Assembly: GCA_039636785.1 (NCBI GenBank)
Contig: CP144169.1
Location: 1,116,001 to 1,180,000 of the forward strand
Length of the DNA: 64,000 bases
From: Micrococcaceae bacterium Sec5.7
GTDB taxonomy: Bacteria; Actinomycetota; Actinomycetes; Actinomycetales; Micrococcaceae
Direction: 5' to 3'
A program made the position numbers and the translations under genes. This document shows positions 52,387 through 60,699 of this stretch, piece by piece; position 1 is the stretch's first letter; the number at the start of each line of letters is the position of its first letter. Below the pieces are notes generated by a model, which saw nothing but the letters and a program-made list of their open reading frames with translations, was not told the origin of the DNA and ran no database searches.

Positions 52387-52434
52387 CGTCGCTCCTTATC
52401 AGGGCCAGGTGTTGCCGTGCCCATATGTTCGGTG

Positions 52435-53211
52435 TCAGCTGCTATGTGCCAGGATCGAGACGCTCATGACGCCGTACTTCGTGGTGGCGGCCCGGGCGCT
52501 GTCGGAGAGGAACTCATACGGATTCCTCCTGAGCCTTTCAAGGGCGAACCCGCTGCCGGCGATCAATTCCTGGTAGGTGTCCTCTTGTGCGGCACCGCCG
52601 ATGCATGCAGCCCAGAGGTCGGTGTTGCAGACGATCTGTTGGGTCAGCGGCCTCTCGGTGACGATGTCAGCAATCGCCAGGCGTCCTCCGGGGCGCAGCA
52701 CGCGTGCCGCCTCGCGGAAGACAGCACGTTTGTCCGGGGAAAGATTGATGACGCCGTTAGAGATGATGCAGTCGAAGGTGGCATCTTCGAAGGGGAGGTC
52801 TTCAATGTGGCCGTGAGTGAAGGTGACCTGAGGAAAGCCCGTCATCATTCTCAGGCCTTCGGCCTTTTCGAGCTGTTCCTCGGTCATGTCAAGGCCCACC
52901 ACCACCCCGCCCTCGCCCACGTCGACGGCGGCGGCGAAGACGTCCATCCCCGAACCGGAGCCCAGGTCCAGGACCTTTTCTCCGGGCTTGAGGCCCGCCA
53001 GATCGAAGAAATATCCCACACCGGCGAACGACTCGACGGCGCCTTCAGGGATCGCGTCAAGCAGCCGGGGCGGGTAGCCCAACTGCTCGGCCAGAGCGCG
53101 GCCCATCCTGAAGTGATAATTGCCGGCGGGGTTTTGCGCCACCGCCCGGTAGACCTGTTTGACCTTGGCTTCAAGTTCCCCGCGGTCAACGACCGCCATT
53201 TCCGTGTCCAT
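52435..53211 (-). CDS. SAM-dependent methyltransferase, ArsM-like
   Basis: A 258-aa class I methyltransferase: [40 protein letters not shown] (motif I) and [18 protein letters not shown], then [20 protein letters not shown] and [11 protein letters not shown]. Sequence order matches arsenite methyltransferases, but the conserved Cys of the SNCV motif is Gly and an N-terminal Cys is missing; only the C-x-GGA Cys remains. Arsenite methylation is therefore doubtful; sulfur or another thiol is possible given the cluster. Confidence 0.75.
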   Translation of the reverse strand: MDTEMAVVDRGELEAKVKQVYRAVAQNPAGNYHFRMGRALAEQLGYPPRLLDAIPEGAVESFAGVGYFFDLAGLKPGEKVLDLGSGSGMDVFAAAVDVGEGGVVVGLDMTEEQLEKAEGLRMMTGFPQVTFTHGHIEDLPFEDATFDCIISNGVINLSPDKRAVFREAARVLRPGGRLAIADIVTERPLTQQIVCNTDLWAACIGGAAQEDTYQELIAGSGFALERLRRNPYEFLSDSARAATTKYGVMSVSILAHSS

Positions 53212-53226
53212 GGCTTTGCCTGCGAT

Positions 53227-53793
53227 TCACACGACGTCGAGGGTGGTTTCAACCGGGACCGGATTGGCCAGGCAGTCGCGGACGGGCGACGTTTCCTGGA
53301 CGTACCGGCACAGCTCCTGCAGCTGCTCCCGGGTGGCGTTCGGGCTGGAGACCCTTGCGTGTGCGCGGATGGATGTGAATCCGGGCCGCGGGCCATCAAG
53401 GCCCAGGAAGGGCCGGACATCCAGGTCGCCTTCAACCTGGAACTCCAGCGAGCTGATGTCGATGCCCCGGGCAGCTGCGTTGGCGGCGTAACCTACGGCG
53501 TAGCAGAAGCCCAGCGCCTGCAGAAGCAGCTCGACCGCGTTTGGCCCTGAATTGTTTCCCAGAAGCACGGGAGGCTCGTCGCCTTCCAGGGCGAAACTTT
53601 CCGACCGGCTGGTGTCTTGCTGGCCCGCATGGGTGAATCCCAGGATCTGTCCCACGTTGTGCGTGCCTTCGTGCCAGGTGCTGGTCGCGCTGAATGTAAA
53701 GCTGCCTTGCGCCGGATCTGATTGGATGCCCTGGATCGTCTCCAGCAGACGGTCGACGTCGATGCCGTTGCGGATGGTTGCTGTGGTGCCCAT
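53227..53793 (-). CDS. OsmC family protein
   Basis: A 188-aa OsmC/Ohr-type protein: GNNSGPNAVELLLQALGFCY carries the peroxidatic-region Cys, followed by AVGYAANAAARGIDISSLEF and SSPNATREQLQELCRYVQET with a second Cys. They reduce hydroperoxides or persulfide-type substrates. ATG at 53793; divergent from the ArsR-rhodanese regulator. Confidence 0.88.
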   Translation of the reverse strand: MGTTATIRNGIDVDRLLETIQGIQSDPAQGSFTFSATSTWHEGTHNVGQILGFTHAGQQDTSRSESFALEGDEPPVLLGNNSGPNAVELLLQALGFCYAVGYAANAAARGIDISSLEFQVEGDLDVRPFLGLDGPRPGFTSIRAHARVSSPNATREQLQELCRYVQETSPVRDCLANPVPVETTLDVV

Positions 53794-53849
53794 TGCAGTT
53801 CGCCTCTTTTCCGATTGACCCGTGGGACCGGGCGCGGGCCCCGGGCTAT

Positions 53850-53871
53850 TATTCAAGTCGATACTTGAATA
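53850..53871. promoter_or_regulatory. Operator 1 of the ArsR-rhodanese regulator (22-bp palindrome)
   Basis: TATTCAAGT and ACTTGAATA are perfect 9-bp arms around CGAT. It sits in the 141-bp divergent promoter region; the core is TCAAG-N6-CTTGA. Confidence 0.75.
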
Positions 53872-53894
53872 TCACACCCAACGGGTATACGTTG

Positions 53895-53910
53895 TCAAGT
53901 ACCTTCTTGA
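53895..53910. promoter_or_regulatory. Operator 2 of the ArsR-rhodanese regulator
   Basis: TCAAG-N6-CTTGA (53895-53910) repeats the core of operator 1 with the same 6-nt spacing, 42 bp away (about four helical turns). It lies 25 bp upstream of the regulator's ATG at 53935. Confidence 0.7.
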
Positions 53911-53934
53911 ATTCATTGTTGGTGAGGAGATGAC

Positions 53935-54621
53935 ATGGGCGACAGAGCAGCCAAGGTCACGCTGTTTGACGCGTTCGCGTCGGTGGCAAAGGTGCTGGGA
54001 AGCGGCCGCAGGGCCGAGATCGTGGACGTCCTGGCCCAGGGTGAACGTGGCGTCGACGAGATCGCCATGGAGATCGGGCAGAGTACCGCAAACACCTCTC
54101 AGCACCTCCAGCAGCTCCTGCGTTCGGGCCTGGTGATCACCCGGCGTCAGGGAACCCGTATCTACTACAGGCTGAGCGGCCCGGCAGTGGTTCAGCTTTG
54201 GGCGGCGGTCCGCCGGGTTGCCTCCGAACACGTCGCAGAGCTCGACGAACTCGCCGCTGTCTACCTTGGAGACAGATCGGCCCTGGACACCCTGACCCGC
54301 ACGGAGCTGAACCAGAGGATGGCGGCCGGCGACGTGGTGGTCCTCGATGTGCGGCCGGAGCCGGAGTTCCGGTCCGGCCACATCACGGGCGCGGTCTCGA
54401 TCCCGGTGAAGGATCTCCCGGGCAGATTGAAGGAGCTGCCCGCTGGCCGCATGGTGGTTGCCTACTGCCGCGGGCAGTACTGCGTGTTCGCCGACGAAGC
54501 GGTCCGGACGCTGCAGCAACACGGCCTTGCTGCCGCCCGGCTGGAGGATGGGTACCCCGAGTGGTCGGCGACCGGCCTGCCTGTCGAAGGCGGCGGGCCG
54601 CCCGCGCCCCCCGAATACTGA
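53935..54621 (+). CDS. ArsR-type regulator fused to rhodanese domain
   Basis: A 228-aa protein. Residues 5-90 form an ArsR winged helix (FASVAKVLGSGRRAEIVDVL, STANTSQHLQQLLRSGLVIT, TRIYYRLSGPAVVQLWAAVR); residues 130-220 form a rhodanese with active loop VAYCRGQYCVFADEAVRTLQ, a CRGQYC loop with two Cys. Likely senses persulfides or reactive sulfur through those Cys and controls the divergent OsmC, methyltransferase and MBL-rhodanese genes. Two matching operators lie upstream. Confidence 0.88.
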   Translation: MGDRAAKVTLFDAFASVAKVLGSGRRAEIVDVLAQGERGVDEIAMEIGQSTANTSQHLQQLLRSGLVITRRQGTRIYYRLSGPAVVQLWAAVRRVASEHVAELDELAAVYLGDRSALDTLTRTELNQRMAAGDVVVLDVRPEPEFRSGHITGAVSIPVKDLPGRLKELPAGRMVVAYCRGQYCVFADEAVRTLQQHGLAAARLEDGYPEWSATGLPVEGGGPPAPPEY

Positions 54622-55158
54622 TAGCCGGACGAGGGTTCAACTGATCTAGGTGCGTGGGTCAGTAGTCGTTTTGCGCGACTCGGCCCTTTAGGTCCCGGCT
54701 GATGCGGGAAAATTGGGGCATGGATTCCGGTGCCGGGATGGTCTTTTGCTGAAGCTCCCGTTGTGCGTCTGGTCTCGGTTGATGAGGGGATCGTGGAGAC
54801 CGAGATTGAACCGTCGGGCTTTTTCATCGTGGCCGTGCGCATGAGGGTCAGCGGGCCCCTGGGAGGGAAAAATCTCCGTGTGGCCTGCAGCCAATTTCAC
54901 GCCAGGAGCATCCTCATGCCAGCAAGAGTCCTTACCAACACCAACGAGCAGCTGCTCGAATCCCGCGACACTGTTGCCCGCCTCCGCGAGTTCGCTGTAC
55001 GCATCGCCAACGACCACGGCGACGACGCGCGGGTCCTCGCCGCCAACATGGTTCACGCCGTCCTTGACGGAGAACCGGAACAACTGACGGAGCTCGAAAA
55101 CGCGGCAGGGCCCGGGTGTAGTCTTCTGCTAATCCAGTCGGCACAGGAGGAGTCAGCG
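54622..55158 (+). other. Open but unidentified region upstream of the SRPBCC gene
   Basis: This 537-bp stretch is open in the same frame as the next gene from about 54730, and encodes TNTNEQLLESRDTVARLREF and ANMVHAVLDGEPEQLTELE in its second half, which look protein-like. No family is recognised, no strong ribosome-binding site precedes any ATG (the best candidate is 54916), and it may be a decayed or fused fragment. No insertion-sequence end was identified. Confidence 0.35.
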
Positions 55159-55617
55159 ATGCCTGAGGTGAAAATCGAAGTGAACACCTCTGCGTCCCCG
55201 GAACGGGTGCGCGCCGCGCTGCTGGACTTTTCGGAGCGGCGCCCACAAATCTGGCCAGGCATCGAACCATCCCTGTATGAGGTGTACGACGTCGGCGAGA
55301 CCCACGCCGACATCAAGGAGGGCAGCAGGCTGCCCGGATCCTCCCTCTGGGCGAAAGAACACTACGACTGGTCCGCCACCGACACCGTCACCTGGACCGT
55401 CCGCGAGAGCAACTTCTGCGCCCCGGGAAGCTACGTCAGCGCTACCATCACGGGCAAGAGCGATGGCGGCAGCCGAATCGACATTGTCTGGAACCGCACC
55501 CCCACCACGTTCACCGCCCGCCTGGCAGCGTTCATCATTCGGGCAACACGCGGCAAGCCCATCGCCGCGTCCATGCGTCAGGGACTGTCACTACTGGAGA
55601 ATGCGCCGGAGCGCTGA
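55159..55617 (+). CDS. SRPBCC-family protein
   Basis: A 152-aa START/Bet v1-like protein: MPEVKIEVNTSASPERVRAA, SLYEVYDVGETHADIKEGSR, KEHYDWSATDTVTWTVRESN and SRIDIVWNRTPTTFTARLAA. The fold binds a hydrophobic ligand. The ATG at 55159 follows a strong AGGAGG eight bases upstream, which decides this start over the longer in-frame alternatives. Confidence 0.8.
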   Translation: MPEVKIEVNTSASPERVRAALLDFSERRPQIWPGIEPSLYEVYDVGETHADIKEGSRLPGSSLWAKEHYDWSATDTVTWTVRESNFCAPGSYVSATITGKSDGGSRIDIVWNRTPTTFTARLAAFIIRATRGKPIAASMRQGLSLLENAPER

Positions 55618-55665
55618 CCCCGGACCCCTACTGCCACCCACGAGGGCCAACCTAACTAAGTAATA

Positions 55666-56568
55666 CTAGGGAATCAGCACAATCTTGCCGCGGACATGCC
55701 CTCCCTGGCTGATCTCGAAGGCCCGGGCCGCCTCGGTCAGCGGCAACCTCTCGTAGATGTTGAAAGTCAGTTTCCCGTCAGCCGCCATCCCGGCAACATC
55801 CGCCACCCGGGTGTCCAGCTGCTGCACAGCCGCAATGCCCGCACCCATGGAGTGCTCGTCCGCGACAGTGGTCACCGCGCGGCTGAGGTCAGGCAGGAGC
55901 TCCTGGGTGGCCGTGACAGAGGCCTCGCCGCCGACTGCGTCAAGGACCGCCGTCACTTCTCCCAGTGCGCGGACCCTGTCTACCAGTCCGTCACCGTACG
56001 TGACAGGTTCGGCACCCAGCCCGCGCAGGTACTCGTGGTTGGCTTCCGATGCTGTACCGATCACCCTGGTCCCGAGGTCCCTGGCCATCTGGACGGCGGC
56101 TGAGCCCACTCCCCCGGCCGCAGCATGGATCAGGACGGTGTCCCCTTCGCCCACACCGAGCTGCTTCAGCGCAGAATACGCCGTGCCGCCTGCCACCGGG
56201 ATGCACGCGGCCTGTTCGAAATCGAGTCCGGCCGGGATTGCCGTCAGCTGGGCTGCAGGAACGTTGGCTGCCGCGCGGTAACCGCCGGTGAAGCCGTTCC
56301 AGATCAATTCGTCGCCCACGGCGAAGCGGCTGACGCCCGGCCCAACAGCCTTAACCACTCCGGCGGCGTCATTGCCCGGCACAACCGGAAGATCGAGGGG
56401 AACCCATTGCCGCAGATATCCGGCAGCAAGCTGCCAGTCGACCGGATTAACTGCAATGGCCCGGTAGCTCACCTGGACCTCGCCCTCGCCGGGGGTTGCC
56501 AAGGACTCCTCCCCCACCTTGAGTCCCTCTGGGCCGCCGTATTCCTCAAAGTAGATTTTGGTGCTCAT
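55666..56568 (-). CDS. Zinc-free MDR quinone oxidoreductase
   Basis: A 300-aa NADP-dependent oxidoreductase: QVSYRAIAVNPVDWQLAAGY, LPVVPGNDAAGVVKAVGPGV, TVLIHAAAGGVGSAAVQMAR (Rossmann with AxxGGVG) and GKLTFNIYERLPLTEAARAF. Zinc-binding Cys are absent, as in quinone oxidoreductases of the MDR superfamily. No clear operon partner. Confidence 0.88.
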   Translation of the reverse strand: MSTKIYFEEYGGPEGLKVGEESLATPGEGEVQVSYRAIAVNPVDWQLAAGYLRQWVPLDLPVVPGNDAAGVVKAVGPGVSRFAVGDELIWNGFTGGYRAAANVPAAQLTAIPAGLDFEQAACIPVAGGTAYSALKQLGVGEGDTVLIHAAAGGVGSAAVQMARDLGTRVIGTASEANHEYLRGLGAEPVTYGDGLVDRVRALGEVTAVLDAVGGEASVTATQELLPDLSRAVTTVADEHSMGAGIAAVQQLDTRVADVAGMAADGKLTFNIYERLPLTEAARAFEISQGGHVRGKIVLIP

Positions 56569-56755
56569 TACCTTGCGCTCCCTGGACGTGCTGGGGATTG
56601 CGTCTTACCGTGGATGGCTGCCCGGAGCCGTTTGCACACTGGCATTTCCCCGGCCGATCCGCAGACCCCGGTACTGCCAGCATCCGCCCCTACCGGCGCG
56701 TAGGCAAGGGATTTTCGGGCAGGACGAAGAGTTACGCAGAGGCCGCCCGAACCGG

Positions 56756-57541
56756 CTAAGGACGTCCCGGCGCCCGCTGCAGCAGAGTGGAAATCCGGTG
56801 CGCTTCCTCCATCAAAAGCCGGCCCAGGAACTCCTGCCGGTCGGCCCGGAAGCGCGGTTCGATTCCGGTCAGGGACAGGGCCCAGGCGGGGCGTCCGCGC
56901 TGATCGAAGACGGCCGCACCCATACCCCAGCTGCCTTCCAGCACCAGCCCCGGATTGACCGAGTATCCGGCGGACCGGGTCCGTTCCAGATTCGCACGTA
57001 CCACCGCTTCGGTATGCACCGCGGCGAACGCCCTGGCGTGCGCGGGCCAGCCGGCCAGCAGTTCGTCCTGCTCGCCCTCCGGAAGAAAAGCCATGATGGC
57101 GGTGCCGGCCGAGGCCACGCCCAGCGGGAACCGCACACCTTCGTGCAGCACAAAGGAGCGGACCGGGAAGCTGCCTTCCTCGCGCAGCAGGCACACCGTC
57201 TCGCCGCCACGCCGGATGGAGAAGAACGCGCTCTCACCGGTTTCCTCGGCCAACCGCCGCAGGCTGGGCCGGGCAATGTCCTCCATTGGAAAGCGCGCCG
57301 ACGCCACCGACCCCATCAGCAAGATCTCGGGACCCAGCACCCAGTTGCCGCTGCGGGCATCATGGTCCAGCAGGCCTTCGGACGCCAGCGACGTCAGGAG
57401 CCTGTGCACGGTGGGCCGGGTGAGGCCTGACTCGCGGACCAGGTCCACGAGCGGGCTGCCTTCGGGAGTCCGGCCAACAATCCGCAGCAGTCCCGCGATG
57501 CGGCTGACAACCTGCGCTCCCTGCACTGGTGCTTGATTCAT
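56756..57541 (-). CDS. IclR-family transcriptional regulator
   Basis: A 261-aa regulator: RIAGLLRIVGRTPEGSPLVD, SGLTRPTVHRLLTSLASEGL (helix-turn-helix) and a C-terminal effector domain with VASARFPMEDIARPSLRRLA and TIAGYSVNPGLVLEGSWGMG-like RSAGYSVNPGLVLEGSWG. It diverges from the CoA-transferase operon and likely controls it through the TCCAY-N3-GTRGA boxes between them. Confidence 0.9.
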   Translation of the reverse strand: MNQAPVQGAQVVSRIAGLLRIVGRTPEGSPLVDLVRESGLTRPTVHRLLTSLASEGLLDHDARSGNWVLGPEILLMGSVASARFPMEDIARPSLRRLAEETGESAFFSIRRGGETVCLLREEGSFPVRSFVLHEGVRFPLGVASAGTAIMAFLPEGEQDELLAGWPAHARAFAAVHTEAVVRANLERTRSAGYSVNPGLVLEGSWGMGAAVFDQRGRPAWALSLTGIEPRFRADRQEFLGRLLMEEAHRISTLLQRAPGRP

Positions 57542-57559
57542 CCAAACTCCCTTAAAATA

Positions 57560-57572
57560 TCCATATTGTGGA
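57560..57572. promoter_or_regulatory. IclR box 1
   Basis: TCCATATTGTGGA, an inverted TCCAY/GTRGA pair with 3-nt spacer, 18 bp upstream of the IclR start. Confidence 0.6.
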
Positions 57573-57589
57573 CTCCTGAGAGCCTACCG

Positions 57590-57602
57590 TCCACACTGTA
57601 GA
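57590..57602. promoter_or_regulatory. IclR box 2
   Basis: TCCACACTGTAGA, same layout as box 1, exactly 30 bp (three helical turns) from it. Confidence 0.6.
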
Positions 57603-57679
57603 AATGCCTACAATTCAGCGCCAATCGTGCCTTGACAGCATCACGAGACCGCCCGTACGCTCAATTTCCAGACGCTAAG

Positions 57680-57692
57680 TCCACAAAGTGGA
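57680..57692. promoter_or_regulatory. IclR box 3
   Basis: TCCACAAAGTGGA, perfect 5-bp arms with 3-nt spacer, exactly 90 bp from box 2 and 43 bp upstream of the CoA-transferase start. Confidence 0.62.
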
Positions 57693-57735
57693 ATGCATGC
57701 CGGTGGAATGACTGGCAACTCAAAGAGGAGATCCG

Positions 57736-58458
57736 ATGTCAAAGGTAAAAGACAGCGCCGCAGCTGCGTTGCAGGACGTGCTGCATGACGGCATGACCCT
57801 GGCTGTGGGCGGCTTCGGCCTGAGCGGCATCCCGGCGGATCTGATCGAGGCCGTGCGCGCCTCCGGCGTCAAGGACCTCACTGTGGTCTCCAACAACATG
57901 GGGGTGGACGGCAAGGGCCTGGGCGTGCTGATCGAGGCCGGCCAGGTCCGGAAGGTCATCGCCTCCTACGTGGGCGAGAACAAGCTCTTCGCCGAGCAAT
58001 ACCTCGCCGGCCTGCTCGAAGTGGAGTTCACGCCGCAAGGCACGTTGGCCGAGCGGCTGCGTGCCGGCGGCTCGGGGATCCCCGCCTTTTACACCAAAAC
58101 CGGTGTGGGCACGTTGGTTGCCGAAGGCAAGCCGCTCGCGGAGTTCGACGGCGAAACGTACGTCCAGGAGCGCTCCATCCGCGCCGACGTCGCCCTGGTC
58201 CACGCGCACACCGCCGATACGGACGGGAATCTGATGTACCGCTACACGGCCCGGAACTTCAACCCGGCGGTGGCCACCGCGGGAGCCGTGACCATCGCCG
58301 AGGCCGAGGTGATCGTGGAGCCGGGCGCGCTGGACCCCAACCACGTCGTCACTCCCGGCGTCTACGTCCAGCGCCTGGTCCAGGCCAGCGCCCGGGTCAA
58401 GGACATCGAGCAGCGCACTGTGCGGCCGCGCGCCGAAACGATCCCTGTCCCGGCCTGA
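57736..58458 (+). CDS. scoA: 3-oxoacid CoA-transferase subunit A
   Basis: A 240-aa alpha subunit: DGMTLAVGGFGLSGIPADLI, VVSNNMGVDGKGLGVLIEAG, GTLVAEGKPLAEFDGETYVQ and RADVALVHAHTADTDGNLMY. It pairs with the subunit B gene further downstream to transfer CoA from succinyl-CoA to acetoacetate. An AtoE permease gene separates the two subunits, an unusual order. Confidence 0.92.
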   Translation: MSKVKDSAAAALQDVLHDGMTLAVGGFGLSGIPADLIEAVRASGVKDLTVVSNNMGVDGKGLGVLIEAGQVRKVIASYVGENKLFAEQYLAGLLEVEFTPQGTLAERLRAGGSGIPAFYTKTGVGTLVAEGKPLAEFDGETYVQERSIRADVALVHAHTADTDGNLMYRYTARNFNPAVATAGAVTIAEAEVIVEPGALDPNHVVTPGVYVQRLVQASARVKDIEQRTVRPRAETIPVPA

Positions 58459-58497
58459 GCAGCGCCTTACACACACTCGATGGAGAGGAATTTGTTC

Positions 58498-59937
58498 ATG
58501 ACTGCAACGCAATTCGAGCAGCAGGATGTCAAGCAGGAGGGCCTGGCCCGAATGGCGCAGTGGCTGGCCCGGTGGACCCAGAAATGGTTTCCGGACGCCT
58601 TCATTTTTGCGCTGGCCGGCGTCATTCTGGTCTCCATTGCGGCGCTGGCAATCGGGGCATCCCCCAAGGCCGTTGTCGATTCCTTTGGCAACGGATTCTG
58701 GGACCTGACAGCCTTCACATTGCAGATGTCCATGGTGGTGCTGACCGGGTACGTTGTGGCAACGTCTCCCCCGGTTGCGCGGCTGATTGACCGCCTGGCG
58801 GACATCCCGGGGACTGCGCGGTCTGCCGTCAGCTTCGTGGCCGTGCTGGCCATGTCTGTGTCGTTCCTCAATTGGGGCCTGAGCCTGATTTTCGGCGGTC
58901 TCCTGGCGCGTGCCATTGCGCGGCGCAAGGATCTCACCGTCGATTACAGGGCACTCGGTGCGGCCGCCTTTATGGGACTCGGCGCGGTCTGGGCCCTGGG
59001 GCTCTCCTCCTCGGCCGCCCAGCTCCAGTCGACGAAGGCATCCATTCCGCCGGGGTTGCTGAAAATCACCGGTGTCCTGGACTTCGGTACCACCATCTTT
59101 ACGTGGCAGTCCCTGCTCACGCTGGCCATCCTGATGCTGCTCACCACCGTGATCGCCCATTTCTCCGCCCCCAGGGGAAGCGCCATCCGGACGGCCGCCG
59201 ATCTGGGTATTGACCTGGACGACCAGCCCGAAGCCTCGGCACCGCGATCGCGGCCGGGCGAATGGCTGGAATACAGCCGGATCCTCCCCATCCTCGCGGG
59301 AGTCCTCACCCTGGGCTGGCTGGCCTCGCAGCTTCTGACCTTGCCCATTCTGAGTGTGGTCAGTTCGCTGAACGGCTATCTGCTGGTCTTCCTGGTGCTG
59401 GGGATGGTGCTGCATGGCACTCCCCGCAAATTCCTGCAGTCCGTGACCAAAGCTGTGCCAGCCACAGCGGGAATCCTGGTGCAGTTCCCGCTGTACGCGG
59501 CGATGGCGGCCGTTTTGACCAAGGCCACCGGGGCAGGGGGACTCTCGGTCTCCGAGCATCTGGCTCATTTTTTCACCAGCATCGGCGGCAACGGGGGCTT
59601 CGCCGTCATCATCGCCATCTACACCGCCATTCTCGGCATGTTTGTGCCCTCCGGCGGCGGCAAGTGGCTGGTGGAGGCGCCCTACGTGATGCAGTCTGCT
59701 ACGGACGTGAACATGAACCTTGGCTGGACGGTTCAGATCTACAACATCGCGGAGGCCCTGCCCAACCTCGTCAATCCGTTCTTTATGCTGCCGCTGCTGG
59801 CGGTACTGAAGTTGCGCGCCCGGGATCTGGTGGGCTTCACGTTCCTACAATTTCTGTTCCACCTTCCTGTTGTATTGCTGCTGGTCTGGCTGCTGGGGAT
59901 GACCTTCGAGTTTGTACCGCCGGTCATTCCGAAGTAG
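58498..59937 (+). CDS. atoE: Short-chain fatty acid transporter AtoE
   Basis: A 479-aa membrane protein with about eleven helices: WFPDAFIFALAGVILVSIAA, FLNWGLSLIFGGLLARAIAR, FVPSGGGKWLVEAPYVMQSA and PNLVNPFFMLPLLAVLKLRA, the AtoE signature. It imports acetoacetate, butyrate and similar acids. The ATG at 58498 follows GAGAGGAA; an upstream ATG at 58480 lies inside that ribosome-binding site. Confidence 0.92.
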   Translation: MTATQFEQQDVKQEGLARMAQWLARWTQKWFPDAFIFALAGVILVSIAALAIGASPKAVVDSFGNGFWDLTAFTLQMSMVVLTGYVVATSPPVARLIDRLADIPGTARSAVSFVAVLAMSVSFLNWGLSLIFGGLLARAIARRKDLTVDYRALGAAAFMGLGAVWALGLSSSAAQLQSTKASIPPGLLKITGVLDFGTTIFTWQSLLTLAILMLLTTVIAHFSAPRGSAIRTAADLGIDLDDQPEASAPRSRPGEWLEYSRILPILAGVLTLGWLASQLLTLPILSVVSSLNGYLLVFLVLGMVLHGTPRKFLQSVTKAVPATAGILVQFPLYAAMAAVLTKATGAGGLSVSEHLAHFFTSIGGNGGFAVIIAIYTAILGMFVPSGGGKWLVEAPYVMQSATDVNMNLGWTVQIYNIAEALPNLVNPFFMLPLLAVLKLRARDLVGFTFLQFLFHLPVVLLLVWLLGMTFEFVPPVIPK

Positions 59938-59997
59938 CCGGACCGGCACCTGCATTCCCAAACACCCCATCTGCACCCGAAACCTGAGGAGAGTCCC

Positions 59998-60699
59998 GTG
60001 GCTTGGACCCGGAACGAAATGGCTGCCATCGCGGCCGAGGAACTGAACGACGGCGACTACGTGAACCTGGGCATCGGCATCCCCACGCTCGTGGCCAACA
60101 ACCTGCCCCGCGGCGTCCGTGTGGTCCTGCAGAGCGAAAACGGACTGCTGGGCATGGGCCCGTTCCCCTATGAGGGCGAGGAGGACGCTGACCTCATTAA
60201 CGCCGGCAAGCAGACAGTCACCGTCCTGCCCGGCGGCAGCATGTTCGACTCCGCCACGTCCTTCGGCATGATCCGCGGCGGCCACGTCAAGGTGGCCATC
60301 CTGGGCGCCATGCAGGTGTCCGGCAGCGGTGACCTCGCCAACTGGACCATCCCGGGCAAGATGGTCAAGGGCATGGGCGGGGCCATGGACCTCGTGGCCG
60401 GCACGCCCCGCGTGGTGGTCCTGACAGAGCACAATGCCAAGGACGGCACGGCCAAGATCGTGAAGGAATGCAGCCTTCCACTCACCGGGTTAGGAGTGGT
60501 GGACCGGATCATCAGCGACCTCGCCGTGTTTGACCTGGACAAGAACCACGACGACGGGCGGCAGCTCACGCTGGTGCGCCTCGCGCCGGGGGTCACCGTG
60601 GAGGAGATCCGCGGGAAGACCGAAGCTGAATTCACCGTCGCTTTGGAAGCAGCCCCTGAATTCGACGATATCCCTGCATTGGAAGGAACCCAGGCATGA
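59998..60699 (+). CDS. scoB: 3-oxoacid CoA-transferase subunit B
   Basis: A 233-aa beta subunit: [40 protein letters not shown] with the catalytic Glu, [20 protein letters not shown] and [23 protein letters not shown] start at 59998 after GAGGAGAG. Coupled to the thiolase gene by a 4-nt overlap. Confidence 0.94.
   Translation: MAWTRNEMAAIAAEELNDGDYVNLGIGIPTLVANNLPRGVRVVLQSENGLLGMGPFPYEGEEDADLINAGKQTVTVLPGGSMFDSATSFGMIRGGHVKVAILGAMQVSGSGDLANWTIPGKMVKGMGGAMDLVAGTPRVVVLTEHNAKDGTAKIVKECSLPLTGLGVVDRIISDLAVFDLDKNHDDGRQLTLVRLAPGVTVEEIRGKTEAEFTVALEAAPEFDDIPALEGTQA

Noticed and set aside
51157..53550. A 797-codon plus-strand open frame
   Set aside because: It runs antisense through the MBL-rhodanese, methyltransferase and OsmC genes; high GC keeps the frame open and it has no domain.
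54650..54900. Possible ISL3-type transposon relic upstream of the SRPBCC gene
   Set aside because: The translation has a vague resemblance only; no terminal repeats or catalytic motifs, so it is left unassigned.
57739..59568. A 609-codon minus-strand open frame
   Set aside because: It lies antisense to scoA and atoE, has Gln/Arg-rich low-complexity translation and no ribosome-binding site.
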